Origin: an uncultured Collinsella sp.
GTDB lineage: Bacteria; Actinomycetota; Coriobacteriia; Coriobacteriales; Coriobacteriaceae
Assembly: GCA_900767675.1 (NCBI GenBank)
Contig: CAAFZX010000038.1
Location: forward strand, 31,416-95,415
Length of the DNA: 64,000 nt
Direction: 5' to 3'
Shown in pieces: positions 14,921-24,079 of this stretch. A program made the translations under genes and the position numbers. Under the pieces are notes generated by a model that made no database searches, was not told the DNA's origin, and worked only from the letters and a program-made list of their open reading frames with translations. Within the stretch, counting starts at the first letter, position 1. Every line of letters begins with the position of its first letter.

Positions 14921-16396
14921 ATGAACGAAAGCGAGCTGACCGGTCTGCTCGAGTCTTTAAGGCGCATGGGCTCGGACGATCTTAACGTCGAGGTCAAGGA
15001 GAGCGCCACGACGCTTTCCCGCGACGTATGGGAAACAGTTAGCGCATTCGCGAATACTGCTGGCGGAATTATCGTGCTCGGCGTGAGCGAGCGCGCGGGC
15101 TTTGTCCCGGTTGAGAACTTTGAGACCGAGAAGGTGCTCAACCAATTCGTAGCGGGCATGGGTGATGCCGGCGGTCGCGGAAAACTGGCCAATCCGCCCA
15201 AATACACCATTGAACGCGTGGAGCTCCAGGGCACCGTGGTTCTGGTCATCACGATTGAGGAGCTCGACCCGTCGAGCAAGCCTTGTTATGTCATAGAGCG
15301 GGGCGCTCAAGGCGGCAGCTACAAACGCATCGATGACAAAGATGTTCCGCTCTCGTCGACCGAGGTCCTGTCCTTGTCATCGTATGAACGGACGAGCTCC
15401 AGTGATCGCGATGCAGTGCCCGGTGCGGTCGCAGGCGATCTTGACGAGGCCCTGGTCGACCGCACGATAGAGCGTGCTTTCTCACTGACACCCCGTGCGA
15501 TGCGCGGCGCGCCGGACAAGAAAACGAAGCTGGAGCGCCTGAATTTCCTCGACTCCCAGGGCAATGTCACTAAGGCCGGGCTCCTGGCTGCGGGTGCCTA
15601 TCCTCAGCAGTTCTATCCCAAGCTCTTTATCGATGTGGCGGTCTATGCCGGAACGCAGAAGGGCGCGGCGGGGTCGTTGAGGTTCATGGACCGTACGATC
15701 TGCGAGGGGACGTTGGGCGAAATGGTCTCGGATGCCGTCGCGGCAGTCGTCAAGAATTTGCGGCGAACCTCGACGATCCAAGGCGTCTCGCGTGTCGACT
15801 CGCTGGAGATTCCCGAGGAGGTCCTGCGCGAGGCAATCGCCAACGCCGCAATCCACCGAGAATACGGAGATCGGTTCTGTGGACAATCGATTGCTGTCGA
15901 CGTTTTTGATGACCGTATCGAGGTGACGAACCCCGGCGGCCTATACGGAGGAAAGACTCGCGAGAACCTGTTTGACGGCAGCTCCCGATGTCGCAATGCG
16001 ACGCTTGTGAAGCTCATGTCGCTTGTCCCATTGCCCGACGGTGCGGGCTCTCCTGCCGAAGGCAACGGGTCGGGCATTCCAATGATGCTCGATGCCATGC
16101 GTGCGCAAGGTCTGGCCGAGCCATTGTTTTGCCCGGGTTTCGACCGGTTTAAGGTTGTCCTTTACCGAGCGAAGGTTGAACAAATTGATCATGGCGGGGA
16201 CTTAATTGTGGCGGCACTCAAGCGCAACGGCGAACTGGGAACACGTGAACTGGCAGAATGCACGGGACTCACCGTCTCCCAGGTTAGGGTACGCGTCAAT
16301 GCGCTCATCGCACAGGGCGAGCTTGAACCTACGGCGTCGGCGACGAGCCGCAACCGCAAGTATCGACTAACAGGGCGTGCAGGGCAGATGCGCTAG
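14921..16396 (+). CDS. AlbA_2/Schlafen-domain protein with ATPase-like and winged-helix regions, probable regulator
   Basis: A ~491-residue protein. Residues ~15-130 form an AlbA_2 (Schlafen AlbA-like) domain: N-V-E-V-K-E-S, then F-A-N-T-A-G-G-I-I-V-L-G-V. The middle resembles the HATPase_c_4 region found with AlbA_2: E-A-I-A-N-A-A-I-H-R-E-Y and I-E-V-T-N-P-G-G. The C terminus has a predicted winged helix (G-E-L-G-T-R-E-L-A-E-C-T-G-L-T-V-S). Such proteins are usually called ATP-binding transcriptional regulators, some linked to stress or defence. The ATG at 14921 follows AAAGGA; a GTG two codons earlier is alternative. The six-site array just upstream is a candidate autoregulatory operator. 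Confidence 0.8.
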   Translation: MNESELTGLLESLRRMGSDDLNVEVKESATTLSRDVWETVSAFANTAGGIIVLGVSERAGFVPVENFETEKVLNQFVAGMGDAGGRGKLANPPKYTIERVELQGTVVLVITIEELDPSSKPCYVIERGAQGGSYKRIDDKDVPLSSTEVLSLSSYERTSSSDRDAVPGAVAGDLDEALVDRTIERAFSLTPRAMRGAPDKKTKLERLNFLDSQGNVTKAGLLAAGAYPQQFYPKLFIDVAVYAGTQKGAAGSLRFMDRTICEGTLGEMVSDAVAAVVKNLRRTSTIQGVSRVDSLEIPEEVLREAIANAAIHREYGDRFCGQSIAVDVFDDRIEVTNPGGLYGGKTRENLFDGSSRCRNATLVKLMSLVPLPDGAGSPAEGNGSGIPMMLDAMRAQGLAEPLFCPGFDRFKVVLYRAKVEQIDHGGDLIVAALKRNGELGTRELAECTGLTVSQVRVRVNALIAQGELEPTASATSRNRKYRLTGRAGQMR

Positions 16397-16525
16397 CGGC
16401 TGCCGCGCCTCACATCCGCGCCATTTCACGCGCTGCACATCGAAACCTGCGGCAAAGCAGTTACAATAGCCCAATGTGCATCGCGCACGACGATGATATC
16501 GGCGCCCGCGACTGGGGGAGAAAAC

Positions 16526-17191
16526 ATGGCAGAGCAGCAGATAACGCCGGGGACCAAGCTTCAGGTGGCATTCGACGTGCCCATGGGCCAAAAAACCGAC
16601 TTCAACATGCTCGCCACGTACAAAGAGAACCTGGACGAGGCGTACTTTCTTATGAGCGCGCCCATGCTCGCCGGCAAGCCGCTCATCATGGACGAAAACC
16701 AAAAGCTGCTGCTGCAATACAAAGTGGGCGAGGAGACGTTCGTGCTCGCTGGCTACCCCGAGTCGGTCGAGAAAAAGGGCATCCGCACCTACTGGAAAAT
16801 GCGCAAAGTCGCCGAGCAGCGCACCTTCGTCAGGCGCCGCGACGAGCGTTTTAAGGTCGCCATGCGCCTGACCTACCAGCGCGACAACGCGCCGACCTCT
16901 GAGCCCGAGGACGCCATGACCATCGACGTTTCGGCCGGCGGTCTGGCCATCTACCTTAACGATTACCCCGACGTGGGCGAGGCCCTGGCCGTGCAAATGC
17001 CCACGATCCGCCTGCAGGGCGAGCGCCACGAGCTGCCCGGGCAGCTGGGCATCGTATGCTGGGTGCGCCGTGCGCCCAAGGGCAGCCTGTACCGCAACGT
17101 CTGCGGCCTGCAGTTCCGCTATGCCGACGACATGGAGCGCGAGCTCGTCAAAGAATACGTCGGCTACATCCGCACCAAATATAAGATCTGA
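16526..17191 (+). CDS. PilZ-domain (c-di-GMP-binding) protein, YcgR-like
   Basis: A ~221-residue cytoplasmic protein. The N-terminal ~95 residues resemble the YcgR/PilZN-type beta domain. The C-terminal PilZ domain has the c-di-GMP motifs R-R-R-D-E-R (residues ~103-108) and D-V-S-A-G-G-L (~134). Such proteins translate c-di-GMP level into changes in motility or surface-polymer export. No flagellar genes are nearby. The next gene, 5 bp downstream, is a membrane-anchored TasA-like protein, so control of the surface-fibre locus is the better guess. The start at 16526 (M-A-E-Q-Q) follows GGGGAG. A TACAAT -10-like hexamer is at 16462-16467. Confidence 0.85.
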   Translation: MAEQQITPGTKLQVAFDVPMGQKTDFNMLATYKENLDEAYFLMSAPMLAGKPLIMDENQKLLLQYKVGEETFVLAGYPESVEKKGIRTYWKMRKVAEQRTFVRRRDERFKVAMRLTYQRDNAPTSEPEDAMTIDVSAGGLAIYLNDYPDVGEALAVQMPTIRLQGERHELPGQLGIVCWVRRAPKGSLYRNVCGLQFRYADDMERELVKEYVGYIRTKYKI

Positions 17192-17196
17192 TCGCC

Positions 17197-18354
17197 ATGG
17201 CTCTGTTCAAGCGTAACGACAACAAAGATCAAGCTGCCGAGGATTTGGCCGAGGATTTCGTCGAGGACCAGGCCGAGGACACGTCGCAGGACGTGCCCGG
17301 CGCCAATGCCGAGGACGCACCCGGCGAGGACTCCGCGCCCGAGCAGGCTTCCGCCTCCCGCAAGCGCTCTGGCAAGTCCAAGCCCAAACGCAAACCCAAG
17401 CCCAAGCGCGACCTGCGCGGCGTGGTGCGCATCGAGGAGCTGGAGCAGGCGCTGGCCGACCAGGACCTCGATGACATCGACCCCGATGCGGTCGTGTCCA
17501 TGTATATGCCCAAGCGCCGCATGGAGCGCATTGGCGCGGCGCTGCTGCGCATGGACAAGCTGCAAAAGGCCCTTGTGGTGCTGGCGCTTGCCTTTGGTGT
17601 GCTGTTCGCCCTGTCGTTTATGCAGGAAAACATGGGTAACTTCACCATCAACCTCAACCGCTTGGAGCTGTTTCGCCGCGGCGTGGCCATTGCCGACAAC
17701 GGCGACTTTAACAACGCCACCGCGCGCCTGGCCGCCGACGCCTTGGACAACGGCACGAATATCGCTGCCGAGGACTTGCCCGACAATCTGGACGACATCG
17801 ACGGCAGCCACAACGGCAAGAACTACGTGGCGTACACCTTCTATATCCGCAACGCCGGTAAGACCGATCTGGGCTATAGCGCCAAGCTCAAGGTGGTCAG
17901 CGCCAGCAAGGGCGTGGAGAAGGCGGCACGCGTGAGGCTGTATCGCAACGGCGAGCCCACCACCTACGCAGCCGCCGCGGCCGACGGCAACCCCGAGCCC
18001 AACACCGAACCGTTTGCGTCCAAAGACGTGGTGACGACCATTAGCCACAAGAACTTCCGCGTGGGCGATGTGGACAAGTACACCGTAGTCATTTGGCTAG
18101 ACGGCGACGATCCGGAGTGCGTGGACAAGATCATCGGTGGCGCGGTGGAGTTCGGTTTTGACTTCGATTCGTCCGAGACTGACGATTCGAGCCTGTTTGT
18201 TAAGTTCGTGCAGGATATTACCGACACCCTGACCGGCAACGACCCCATTAGCGCGAGCGGCAACGAGGCGCCCGATTACTACAAGGAGCACAACGTGACC
18301 TGGAGTAACCGTCGCAACCAAAAGAACTCGCCCGCGGGGGACGGGGACAAGTAG
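17197..18354 (+). CDS. Membrane-anchored protein with TasA/camelysin-like extracellular domain
   Basis: A 385-residue protein. Residues 1-70 are acidic, then Lys/Pro-rich (K-P-K-R-K-P-K-P-K-R), and cytoplasmic. One hydrophobic segment lies near residues 125-145, followed by an exported ~240-residue domain. The C-terminal part contains V-V-I-W-L-D-G-D-D-P-E-C, matching the motif shared with five other proteins at 19-28 kb. It lacks the A-T-x-A-W-F cleavage-type signal, so it may stay anchored and act as a base or tether. It is 5 bp behind the PilZ gene, likely one operon, with a terminator right after. The exact function is unknown. Confidence 0.65.
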   Translation: MALFKRNDNKDQAAEDLAEDFVEDQAEDTSQDVPGANAEDAPGEDSAPEQASASRKRSGKSKPKRKPKPKRDLRGVVRIEELEQALADQDLDDIDPDAVVSMYMPKRRMERIGAALLRMDKLQKALVVLALAFGVLFALSFMQENMGNFTINLNRLELFRRGVAIADNGDFNNATARLAADALDNGTNIAAEDLPDNLDDIDGSHNGKNYVAYTFYIRNAGKTDLGYSAKLKVVSASKGVEKAARVRLYRNGEPTTYAAAAADGNPEPNTEPFASKDVVTTISHKNFRVGDVDKYTVVIWLDGDDPECVDKIIGGAVEFGFDFDSSETDDSSLFVKFVQDITDTLTGNDPISASGNEAPDYYKEHNVTWSNRRNQKNSPAGDGDK

Positions 18355-18363
18355 AACGAACAA

Positions 18364-18401
18364 GCGCCGGGCTGGGATTGATTTCCCGGCCCGGCGCTTC
18401 C
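18364..18401. terminator. GC-rich hairpin between convergent genes
   Basis: aagcgccgggctggga pairs with ttcccggcccggcgctt around a 5-nt loop. It ends the PilZ/TasA-like operon and faces the convergent gene at 18411-18920. The T tract is short, so it is a modest terminator. Confidence 0.65.
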
Positions 18402-18410
18402 GGTGACGGC

Positions 18411-18920
18411 TTATGCCGAGGTTTTGCCGTCGGAGGCGGTGGCGGCTGAGGTGCCGTCCAGCAAGAACAACCGCAGCGCGAACTTGATCGCGTAGCCCGG
18501 TTTGACCTGCGCCGTGTCTCCCATGCGTTCGCCCAGGTCACTACAGTAGGCATAGAGGTCGCGGATGAGGTCCGCGCCCGAGAGCGTGAACATGTAGCCC
18601 GCGTCCGAAAGCGCGTTGGGCGCTGCGGGCAACCTCGCAGCGTGACAAAAGCTTGCAAGGTCGGGGCCCATGACGGCCTTGTAGTCGATCGCGCATCCGT
18701 TGTCCTGAGCGGCCTGCTCCTGCTCGCGGGTGCGCAACAGCGCCGCCGCCAGCACAAAGCTGGGCGTGGGCGCGTTGACGTCGTCGGTGGTGGCTACGAG
18801 CTTGCCGGCCGCTTGCGTGACCAGCCAGGCAACTTCGCGCTGACAGCGGACGGCTTTGCGCGTCACCGGTTTGATGGATCCGGCGGAAACGCTTCTTTTA
18901 GGTTGATTGGCGGCAGGCAT
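18411..18920 (-). CDS. Hypothetical cytoplasmic protein
   Basis: A ~169-residue protein I do not recognise. It has a basic N terminus (K-R-S-V-S-A-G-S-I-K-P-V-T-R-K), then mainly helical sequence with A-P-T-P-S-F-V-L-A-A-A-L-L-R-T-R. No membrane segment or known motif is seen. The start at 18920 follows GGGAGG; a Met 17 codons upstream has no site. A perfect TATAAT -10 lies on this strand at 18975-18980, so it is probably transcribed alone, opposite to the neighbouring TasA-like genes. Confidence 0.6.
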   Translation of the reverse strand: MPAANQPKRSVSAGSIKPVTRKAVRCQREVAWLVTQAAGKLVATTDDVNAPTPSFVLAAALLRTREQEQAAQDNGCAIDYKAVMGPDLASFCHAARLPAAPNALSDAGYMFTLSGADLIRDLYAYCSDLGERMGDTAQVKPGYAIKFALRLFLLDGTSAATASDGKTSA

Positions 18921-19317
18921 GGGCCCTCCCAACAAATAGCTCGCTAAGCAGGCAAAAATTACACGTGCCACACCATTATAGCGAGTGGGGAAGGGCTAGG
19001 GCGAAGCTCGGCGGAGGGTGAATGTGTGCGTTGGCATGGCGCTGCGGTCGCAAGGCTTAAGGGGGACTTACGGCTTTGCGGGAGAGAGATCAAATAAGGT
19101 AAACGATGTTCACATAGCACCACATATAACCCGAGGTAGACCTATGAATCAGCCGGAATGTAGGCTGCCGAAAACTCATAAGGAAATCGTAAGAATTATG
19201 GTATCCTCAATTCCATGTCTAAAGGATGGGCAAGCAACATCCAACACGAAAGCGCGGGCTCCCCTTCCGGGCTTCTCGAGGGTCATCTGGGATGAATGGG
19301 GAAAGAAAGGGGTCCGT
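18921..19317. other. ~400-bp intergenic region between divergent genes
   Basis: It holds the minus-strand TATAAT at 18975-18980 and AT-rich promoter-like tracts on the plus strand (tataac near 19120, ttatggta near 19198). The untranslated leader before the TasA-like gene at 19318 is therefore long. No strong hairpin or known riboswitch motif is seen. An in-frame open stretch upstream of 19318 exists but lacks coding character. Confidence 0.4.
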
Positions 19318-20181
19318 ATGGATACCAAGGCATTAAAGAAGCAGATGGGCGCCGCCATCGCCATGGTCCTCGTGGCAGCCGTAGCCCTCGGCTCCGCCAC
19401 CTTCGCATGGTTTGTAAACAACACTAAGGTGACGGCCGAATCCGTCGATGTGACCGCAAAGTCCGCTAATACGTTGCTCATTTCGCATGATGGTACTGCA
19501 TGGGGCACAACTGCCACTTTCACTTCGACTGAGTCAAAGAATTTCGTTCCTGTTTCATCCACTTCGCAGCTTTCCTTCTTTAAAGATACGACTTGGACGA
19601 CCGAGACAAGCGGCGAGTACAATGCTTCGGCATTCGGGGCAGCTACTGAGGGCACCGACTACTACAAGGATTCCTTTAAGGTGAAAGCCAGCCAAGACTG
19701 CGGTCTCTATCTCGATACTGATACGAAATTCACCACAACCGGTGATGCAGATGTTCTAAAGGCCATGCGTCTTGCTTTGAAGATTGGCAATAGCGTTTTC
19801 TTCTATCAGGTCGATGCCGATGCCATCGTTGGTGATGGCAATAGCTATAACACCACCTTGAAGTCTTTGAATGCCGACGGCGTAACAACCGCAATCTCAG
19901 CTGAAAATGCCGCCGCCGCCATTGCCGCTGCTAATATGGCTGATTCTAAGGTTCCGTCGCTCGCGGCTAGCTTGGTCACTGCGCCAGCAGATAACACCAC
20001 GCTTGCTGACAAGGACAATGCGAAGAAGCTTTGCGATTTGACGGCTAATCAGGTGAAAGACGTCGATGTCTATGTTTGGATGGAAGGCTGTGACTACGAC
20101 TGCAATTCTACTGTGGTGAAAAAGATCACCGAGCAGGCTGTTAAGGTCTCCCTTGGTTTCTGCGCCGGCAAGAACGCTTAA
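19318..20181 (+). CDS. TasA/camelysin-like secreted protein with SipW-type signal
   Basis: A 287-residue exported protein. The basic start M-D-T-K-A-L-K-K-Q is followed by a hydrophobic core and A-T-F-A-W-F, the SipW-cognate signal pattern recognised by SipW/ER-type signal peptidases. The mature part is Thr/Ser/Asp-rich and ends with V-D-V-Y-V-W-M-E-G-C-D-Y-D-C and a last beta strand. TasA-family proteins form extracellular fibres in Firmicutes; this assignment rests on the signal, size and motif. The ATG at 19318 matches a typical signal start. Base composition is lower in GC than its neighbours. It has its own terminator and is separated from the other fibre genes by ~4.5 kb. Confidence 0.75.
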   Translation: MDTKALKKQMGAAIAMVLVAAVALGSATFAWFVNNTKVTAESVDVTAKSANTLLISHDGTAWGTTATFTSTESKNFVPVSSTSQLSFFKDTTWTTETSGEYNASAFGAATEGTDYYKDSFKVKASQDCGLYLDTDTKFTTTGDADVLKAMRLALKIGNSVFFYQVDADAIVGDGNSYNTTLKSLNADGVTTAISAENAAAAIAAANMADSKVPSLAASLVTAPADNTTLADKDNAKKLCDLTANQVKDVDVYVWMEGCDYDCNSTVVKKITEQAVKVSLGFCAGKNA

Positions 20182-20200
20182 GCGATACCAGGCATATTTT

Positions 20201-20241
20201 CAAAAGCTCCTTGGGCACATTCCGCTCGAGGAGCTTTTTTG
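20201..20241 (+). terminator. Terminator after the TasA-like gene
   Basis: aaaagctcct pairs with aggagctttt around a 17-nt loop, ending in six T residues. It sits ~20 bp after the stop at 20181. Confidence 0.85.
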
Positions 20242-20334
20242 TTGTGTGCCAGGCGCTTTTCCAAATGACATCTCGCTTCACCATCCTTCGCGATCGGCGA
20301 TAATGTGGGGAACTGTTCTTCCTGGAGGTTCCTT

Positions 20335-21417
20335 ATGGACGGTATCGCTTCTAGTGTTCCGCTGATTGCTCGGCCGAGTTTCGACCGCGCTTGCGGCTTT
20401 GTGCCGTCCGAATATGTCCAGGCCTGGGAGTGGTTCTTGCGCGAGGAGCGGCGTGGCGGCCTGTGGGACAAGCTTCCGCATCGTACCAATCCCGATAGCC
20501 CTCAATATTCCTTTCGCCTGACGATTGATTCTGAGCTCTTTCCGGTGTCGCGCGATTCGGGCATCTTTTGGCCTGGTCGCGGGCGCGTTAAGCATCCGCG
20601 CGAGAAGACCTTTGCCCTTTCGGTGCACAATTCCAAGCGCGGCGCCTACCCCGATGTTCCGCCGCTCTATCTTGAGGATGGCACGTGGGTGCTCAAGTAC
20701 TCGTCGCAGAGCACTTCGGTCGAAAGCTGGCGCGACCAGGACTACAACCAAAAGATGATCAACTGCATGGAATGCGGCGTTCCCGTTGGTGTGTTCTTTG
20801 CAACGAGCGCTGGCTACAAGGTGCTGGGCCTAGCGTTCGTTGAGCGTTACGAGCCCGAGAATAGCTGGTTTGTGCTGCATGGCCCCGTCCATAAGGGTGG
20901 ACCCGACGCGCGTTTCTTCCCCGATATGAGCTACATGAAGGAGACTCCGATCTCGGCGGAGTTTTCCGGCACTCCGGCGAGCGGCGATGAAAAGGTTCGT
21001 TACGCGCTGCGTCGCGAGCGAATCGGCCAGCAGCGTTTCCGCAATCAGCTCTTTGAGGCCTATACCGGGCGATGCGCCGTCTCGGGTTGCAACGTCAACG
21101 AAGCGCTCGAAGCCGCGCATATCGAGAACTACTCGGGTCCTAAGTCACAGGTTGTCAGCAACGGTATTCTGCTGCGCCGCGACCTGCATTCGCTGTTCGA
21201 TGCTCATCTGATTTCGTTTGAGCTCGTGCGTGGCGACTATCAGCTGTGCGGGTCGTATCTTCTGCAGCATACGGACTATGCCGTGTTTGCAGGGTCGGTG
21301 TTGCGCGAGCCGGACGAACATCGCTTGCGTCCCAACGCCCGTTTTCTCGAAGCTCATCGTGTCGAGTTCGATTTCTCTGAATCGCGACGTCGGGCGGAAG
21401 CCGTTGATCCGTATTAG
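20335..21417 (+). CDS. HNH endonuclease (restriction-type)
   Basis: A 360-residue protein. The C-terminal ~110 residues are an HNH_2-type nuclease: L-F-E-A-Y-T-G-R-C-A-V-S-G-C, then L-E-A-A-H-I, V-S-N-G-I-L-L-R-R-D-L-H-S-L-F-D. These supply the metal-binding and catalytic His/Asn. The N-terminal ~230 residues contain G-V-P-V-G-V-F-F and V-L-G-L-A-F-V-E, suggesting a separate recognition domain as in modification-dependent restriction enzymes; I cannot assign it firmly. The start at 20335 follows GGAGG at 6 nt. It is not obviously in an operon with the fibre genes, so it may be a defence-type insertion. Confidence 0.8.
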   Translation: MDGIASSVPLIARPSFDRACGFVPSEYVQAWEWFLREERRGGLWDKLPHRTNPDSPQYSFRLTIDSELFPVSRDSGIFWPGRGRVKHPREKTFALSVHNSKRGAYPDVPPLYLEDGTWVLKYSSQSTSVESWRDQDYNQKMINCMECGVPVGVFFATSAGYKVLGLAFVERYEPENSWFVLHGPVHKGGPDARFFPDMSYMKETPISAEFSGTPASGDEKVRYALRRERIGQQRFRNQLFEAYTGRCAVSGCNVNEALEAAHIENYSGPKSQVVSNGILLRRDLHSLFDAHLISFELVRGDYQLCGSYLLQHTDYAVFAGSVLREPDEHRLRPNARFLEAHRVEFDFSESRRRAEAVDPY

Positions 21418-21535
21418 GCAGAGGTGGCCCGTCGCAACCCAATCATGTCGATTGATCGGATCGTGCCGTGCCGCATCGAGTATTGCACGATCCTGCCATC
21501 CTCTCCTCAACAGTTAAAACGGGAAAGGGGAGACC

Positions 21536-21817
21536 ATGGGATGGCGAAGTGATATCGCGCGCGGCGTGTACGGAAACCTGCCACGAGCGTTAATGGACCG
21601 GAATCCGTTCCCAATGGTCGAAGTCAGCTGCAGTCAAATCTGTCTACCGTGTCCGAACTGTGGCGCAGGCCTCCCATGCCTAGACATCAGTTTCATCGAC
21701 GTCCGCGACAAACACGCTACCGAGCTGCGGGCTCGAACAGGCCTGCGCCTCCCAATCTATCCTCAACAATGCCCAGCCTGCGGATGCGCCATTACCTATA
21801 ACGATACGGAGCCGTAG
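21536..21817 (+). CDS. Small double-CxxC (zinc-ribbon-like) hypothetical protein
   Basis: A 93-residue protein with two Cys pairs, C-P-N-C (~residue 39) and C-P-A-C (~80), spaced as in zinc ribbons. No transmembrane segment is seen. A strong AAGGGGAG site lies 5 nt before the ATG. It lies between the HNH endonuclease and the DUF5710 gene. Function unknown. Confidence 0.55.
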   Translation: MGWRSDIARGVYGNLPRALMDRNPFPMVEVSCSQICLPCPNCGAGLPCLDISFIDVRDKHATELRARTGLRLPIYPQQCPACGCAITYNDTEP

Positions 21818-21921
21818 CTTCGAAGACTGAATATCTAGTCGGGCAAGCCCGGTGATTCGACATTTTCTGCGTTACACCAACAGCTCTGCTACCTGCGCAC
21901 ACTCGATTTTCGAGTTTTGTC

Positions 21922-22620
21922 CTACAGGTAGATCCCCTCGCACAGGGTCTTGTGAAACTGGGTGTGGTGATCGCGTGCCCAGGTGAAGAGCGCCTGGTCA
22001 AAGTTGTCCTGACTGTCGGGGATGCCGTAGACGCCGGCGACTTCCACGCGCACGAACTCCAGCGCGGGCAGCTTGTTGATGGCAGTGAGTGCAAACGGCG
22101 ACGTGGGCTCCTCGAACAGGTAATGGCTGCCTTGCAGCGCGCCGCAGCCGGTGCAGGTGCTGGCGAGCGATGCGGTCTTGGTGGTGCGCGACGTTACGGG
22201 CTTGTAGCCGCAGCGCTCGCGCAGGTAGTCACGGATCTCGGCCGGCACGCAGCCCAGCGCGGGGACGATGGCTATGGCGTTGGCGCGGGCGGTGTCGATC
22301 GCGATATGGCCCGCGTCGTCTATGGTGGGCGCGGCGCCGGGCGCAGCCTTGCTGCTCGAGTCCTCGGCCGCCAAATACGGAATCCCAAAGGCCGCGACCG
22401 TCGTCTGCTCGTGGCACTTCCAGCATTCGCGCTTGCCCAGTACCAGGTAGATGTAGGGCGCGCTGGGGTCGGAGCGATCCGCGCCGGGCAGCCACGCGGC
22501 AAAGGGCTCGGGGTTGACGCCATCGGGCACGTACCAGATCTTCTTGGCCCGGTCCCACTTGGCGCCCAGGGCCTTGGCCTCGTCTTTGTGCGAAAAGGGA
22601 ACATCAAGCTCGGTGCGCAT
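21922..22620 (-). CDS. DUF5710-domain protein
   Basis: A ~232-residue protein. The N terminus matches DUF5710: L-D-V-P-F-S-H-K-D-E-A-K-A-L-G-A-K-W-D-R, then K-K-I-W-Y-V-P. This fold is found in toprim-, primase- and nuclease-linked proteins. The rest has Cys pairs C-W-K-C and C-T-G-C that could hold zinc. The start at 22620 follows GGAG. It is convergent with the small zinc-ribbon gene. A role in DNA metabolism is suggested by the domain only. Confidence 0.7.
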   Translation of the reverse strand: MRTELDVPFSHKDEAKALGAKWDRAKKIWYVPDGVNPEPFAAWLPGADRSDPSAPYIYLVLGKRECWKCHEQTTVAAFGIPYLAAEDSSSKAAPGAAPTIDDAGHIAIDTARANAIAIVPALGCVPAEIRDYLRERCGYKPVTSRTTKTASLASTCTGCGALQGSHYLFEEPTSPFALTAINKLPALEFVRVEVAGVYGIPDSQDNFDQALFTWARDHHTQFHKTLCEGIYL

Positions 22621-22765
22621 GGCGGCTCCTTTGTGCGGCTTGCGGTGCATGTGCTCCAAGGATACCCCAGCGGCGGGTGTGGTCGCTAAACAAGCATTTC
22701 GACCGTCCGAGAAGTCGCGGAGCATTTTGGCGAGGGCGCGCCGTCAAGCAAATGGGCAAGCAAAT

Positions 22766-22813
22766 GGTCAGCTTTTGGTCAGTTGAGCGGCAACCTTGCC
22801 AAAAGCTTGACGG
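22766..22813. repeat. Dispersed repeat copy 1 (GGTCAGCTTTTGGTCAG family)
   Basis: ggtcagcttttggtcag at 22766-22782 and ccttgccaaaagcttgacgg at 22794-22813 both recur at 54198-54214 and 54175-54194, though in the opposite order. The ~316-bp gap between two divergent genes holds this and no other clear feature. Confidence 0.55.
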
Positions 22814-22936
22814 ATTTGCATTTAGACGTCGACGAATGAACACTTTGGTTGCGCCGCGGCAAAAAAACTGCTGGTCGTTTGCCGAAAACTCGCCAGGGTC
22901 GCGAGCCGCCGTCGACGCGCGTGCTATCTTCGCGCC

Positions 22937-24040
22937 ATGGGGTACTTTATCGTTTCACATAACGCTGCGCTGGCGCTCTTGGCACACATCCCGAACCCGC
23001 GCTTTGGGGATTCGGAACCAGAGGTCGTGTCGATCGCGGGTGCCTGCGCGCTCTGTGACCAGGAGGCGCAGGAGGTTATCGATCGCTATGACCTGGGGAT
23101 TGACGTGCTGGATCTGATGGTGCCGACGCGCGCCGACCGCCGGCGGAACAAGCACGTTAAGACGCATCTGTGCACCAACGAGCTCCCCGCGGGTTCGTTT
23201 ATCTCGCTGGGCCACTGGATGGGCGACCTGGATGCGTACGTGTGCTCTCCCGAGCCGGCGTTTTTGCAGGCCGCGCACGATGGCGATGCGGCGGAGGCCA
23301 TCTATGCCGGCTATGCTATGACATCGGACTACCGGCTGGATAACCTTGCTCCCGGCGGGGTGACCAGCAGGGATGCGGGCATGCGCGATGGAAAGCTCGC
23401 GACCAAGGAGCTCATTGCGGCGTACCTTGACCGGGCGTCAAAGGTGAGAGGCGCCGCCAAGGCGAAGGCGTTGCTTCCGTACGTGGAAGAGGGCTCACGG
23501 TCTCCAAGGGAGTCGGGGCTTTGCATGTTTTTGTCGCTGCCCGCGCATTACGGCGGGCTTGCGCTGGGCAAGGCCGAGCTGAACAAGAAGTACTTCATTC
23601 GCGACGGTTACAACGATGGGCGCAACCGCAAACTGCGCGTGTTGGAGCGCACGCCCGACATAACGCTTACGGCGAAAGCGGAGGTGGGCCTGGATAAAGT
23701 AAGGGCTGGCTTGCTGCCCGAGGTGCTTACCGCGCTGGTCGATTACGACAGCGACGCCATCCATGATGGAAGCGAGAAAATCCACAAGGATGCCGAGCGC
23801 CGCAATGAGCTGCAGATGCTCAATGGGGTCGCGTACTTTACGGTGACGACTGACCAGGCGAGCGACTACGAAAAGCTCGTTCGCCTGTGCGAACGCGTCC
23901 GGCGCAAGCTGCATCGTCGCAAGCGGCCCATATTTTACAAGCCCATGACTGAGGAAGCGCGATATTTGGCACAGGCGCGCGTCGAGACAAAGCAGTTTAA
24001 GCTCTGGCAGACCGTTATTGAGACACATCAGCATTGGTAG
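22937..24040 (+). CDS. Hypothetical protein, AbiEi-like/nuclease-domain family
   Basis: A 367-residue protein. The N-terminal half (M-G-Y-F-I-V-S-H-N-A-A-L, then V-C-S-P-E-P-A-F-L-Q-A-A) follows the plan of a large actinobacterial family related to AbiEi-type antitoxin domains. The C-terminal ~100 residues have V-D-Y-D-S-D-A-I-H and D-A-E-R-R-N-E-L-Q-M-L, resembling Vsr/DUF559-type endonuclease folds. The pseudogene at 46.6-47.6 kb has the same layout. I cannot confirm catalytic residues. It is flanked by dispersed repeats and tRNA-Val, which fits an accessory segment. Confidence 0.5.
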   Translation: MGYFIVSHNAALALLAHIPNPRFGDSEPEVVSIAGACALCDQEAQEVIDRYDLGIDVLDLMVPTRADRRRNKHVKTHLCTNELPAGSFISLGHWMGDLDAYVCSPEPAFLQAAHDGDAAEAIYAGYAMTSDYRLDNLAPGGVTSRDAGMRDGKLATKELIAAYLDRASKVRGAAKAKALLPYVEEGSRSPRESGLCMFLSLPAHYGGLALGKAELNKKYFIRDGYNDGRNRKLRVLERTPDITLTAKAEVGLDKVRAGLLPEVLTALVDYDSDAIHDGSEKIHKDAERRNELQMLNGVAYFTVTTDQASDYEKLVRLCERVRRKLHRRKRPIFYKPMTEEARYLAQARVETKQFKLWQTVIETHQHW

Positions 24041-24079
24041 GTGGGCCTTTGGCGGCGGAGGGGGTGCTGCCGTATTGAA

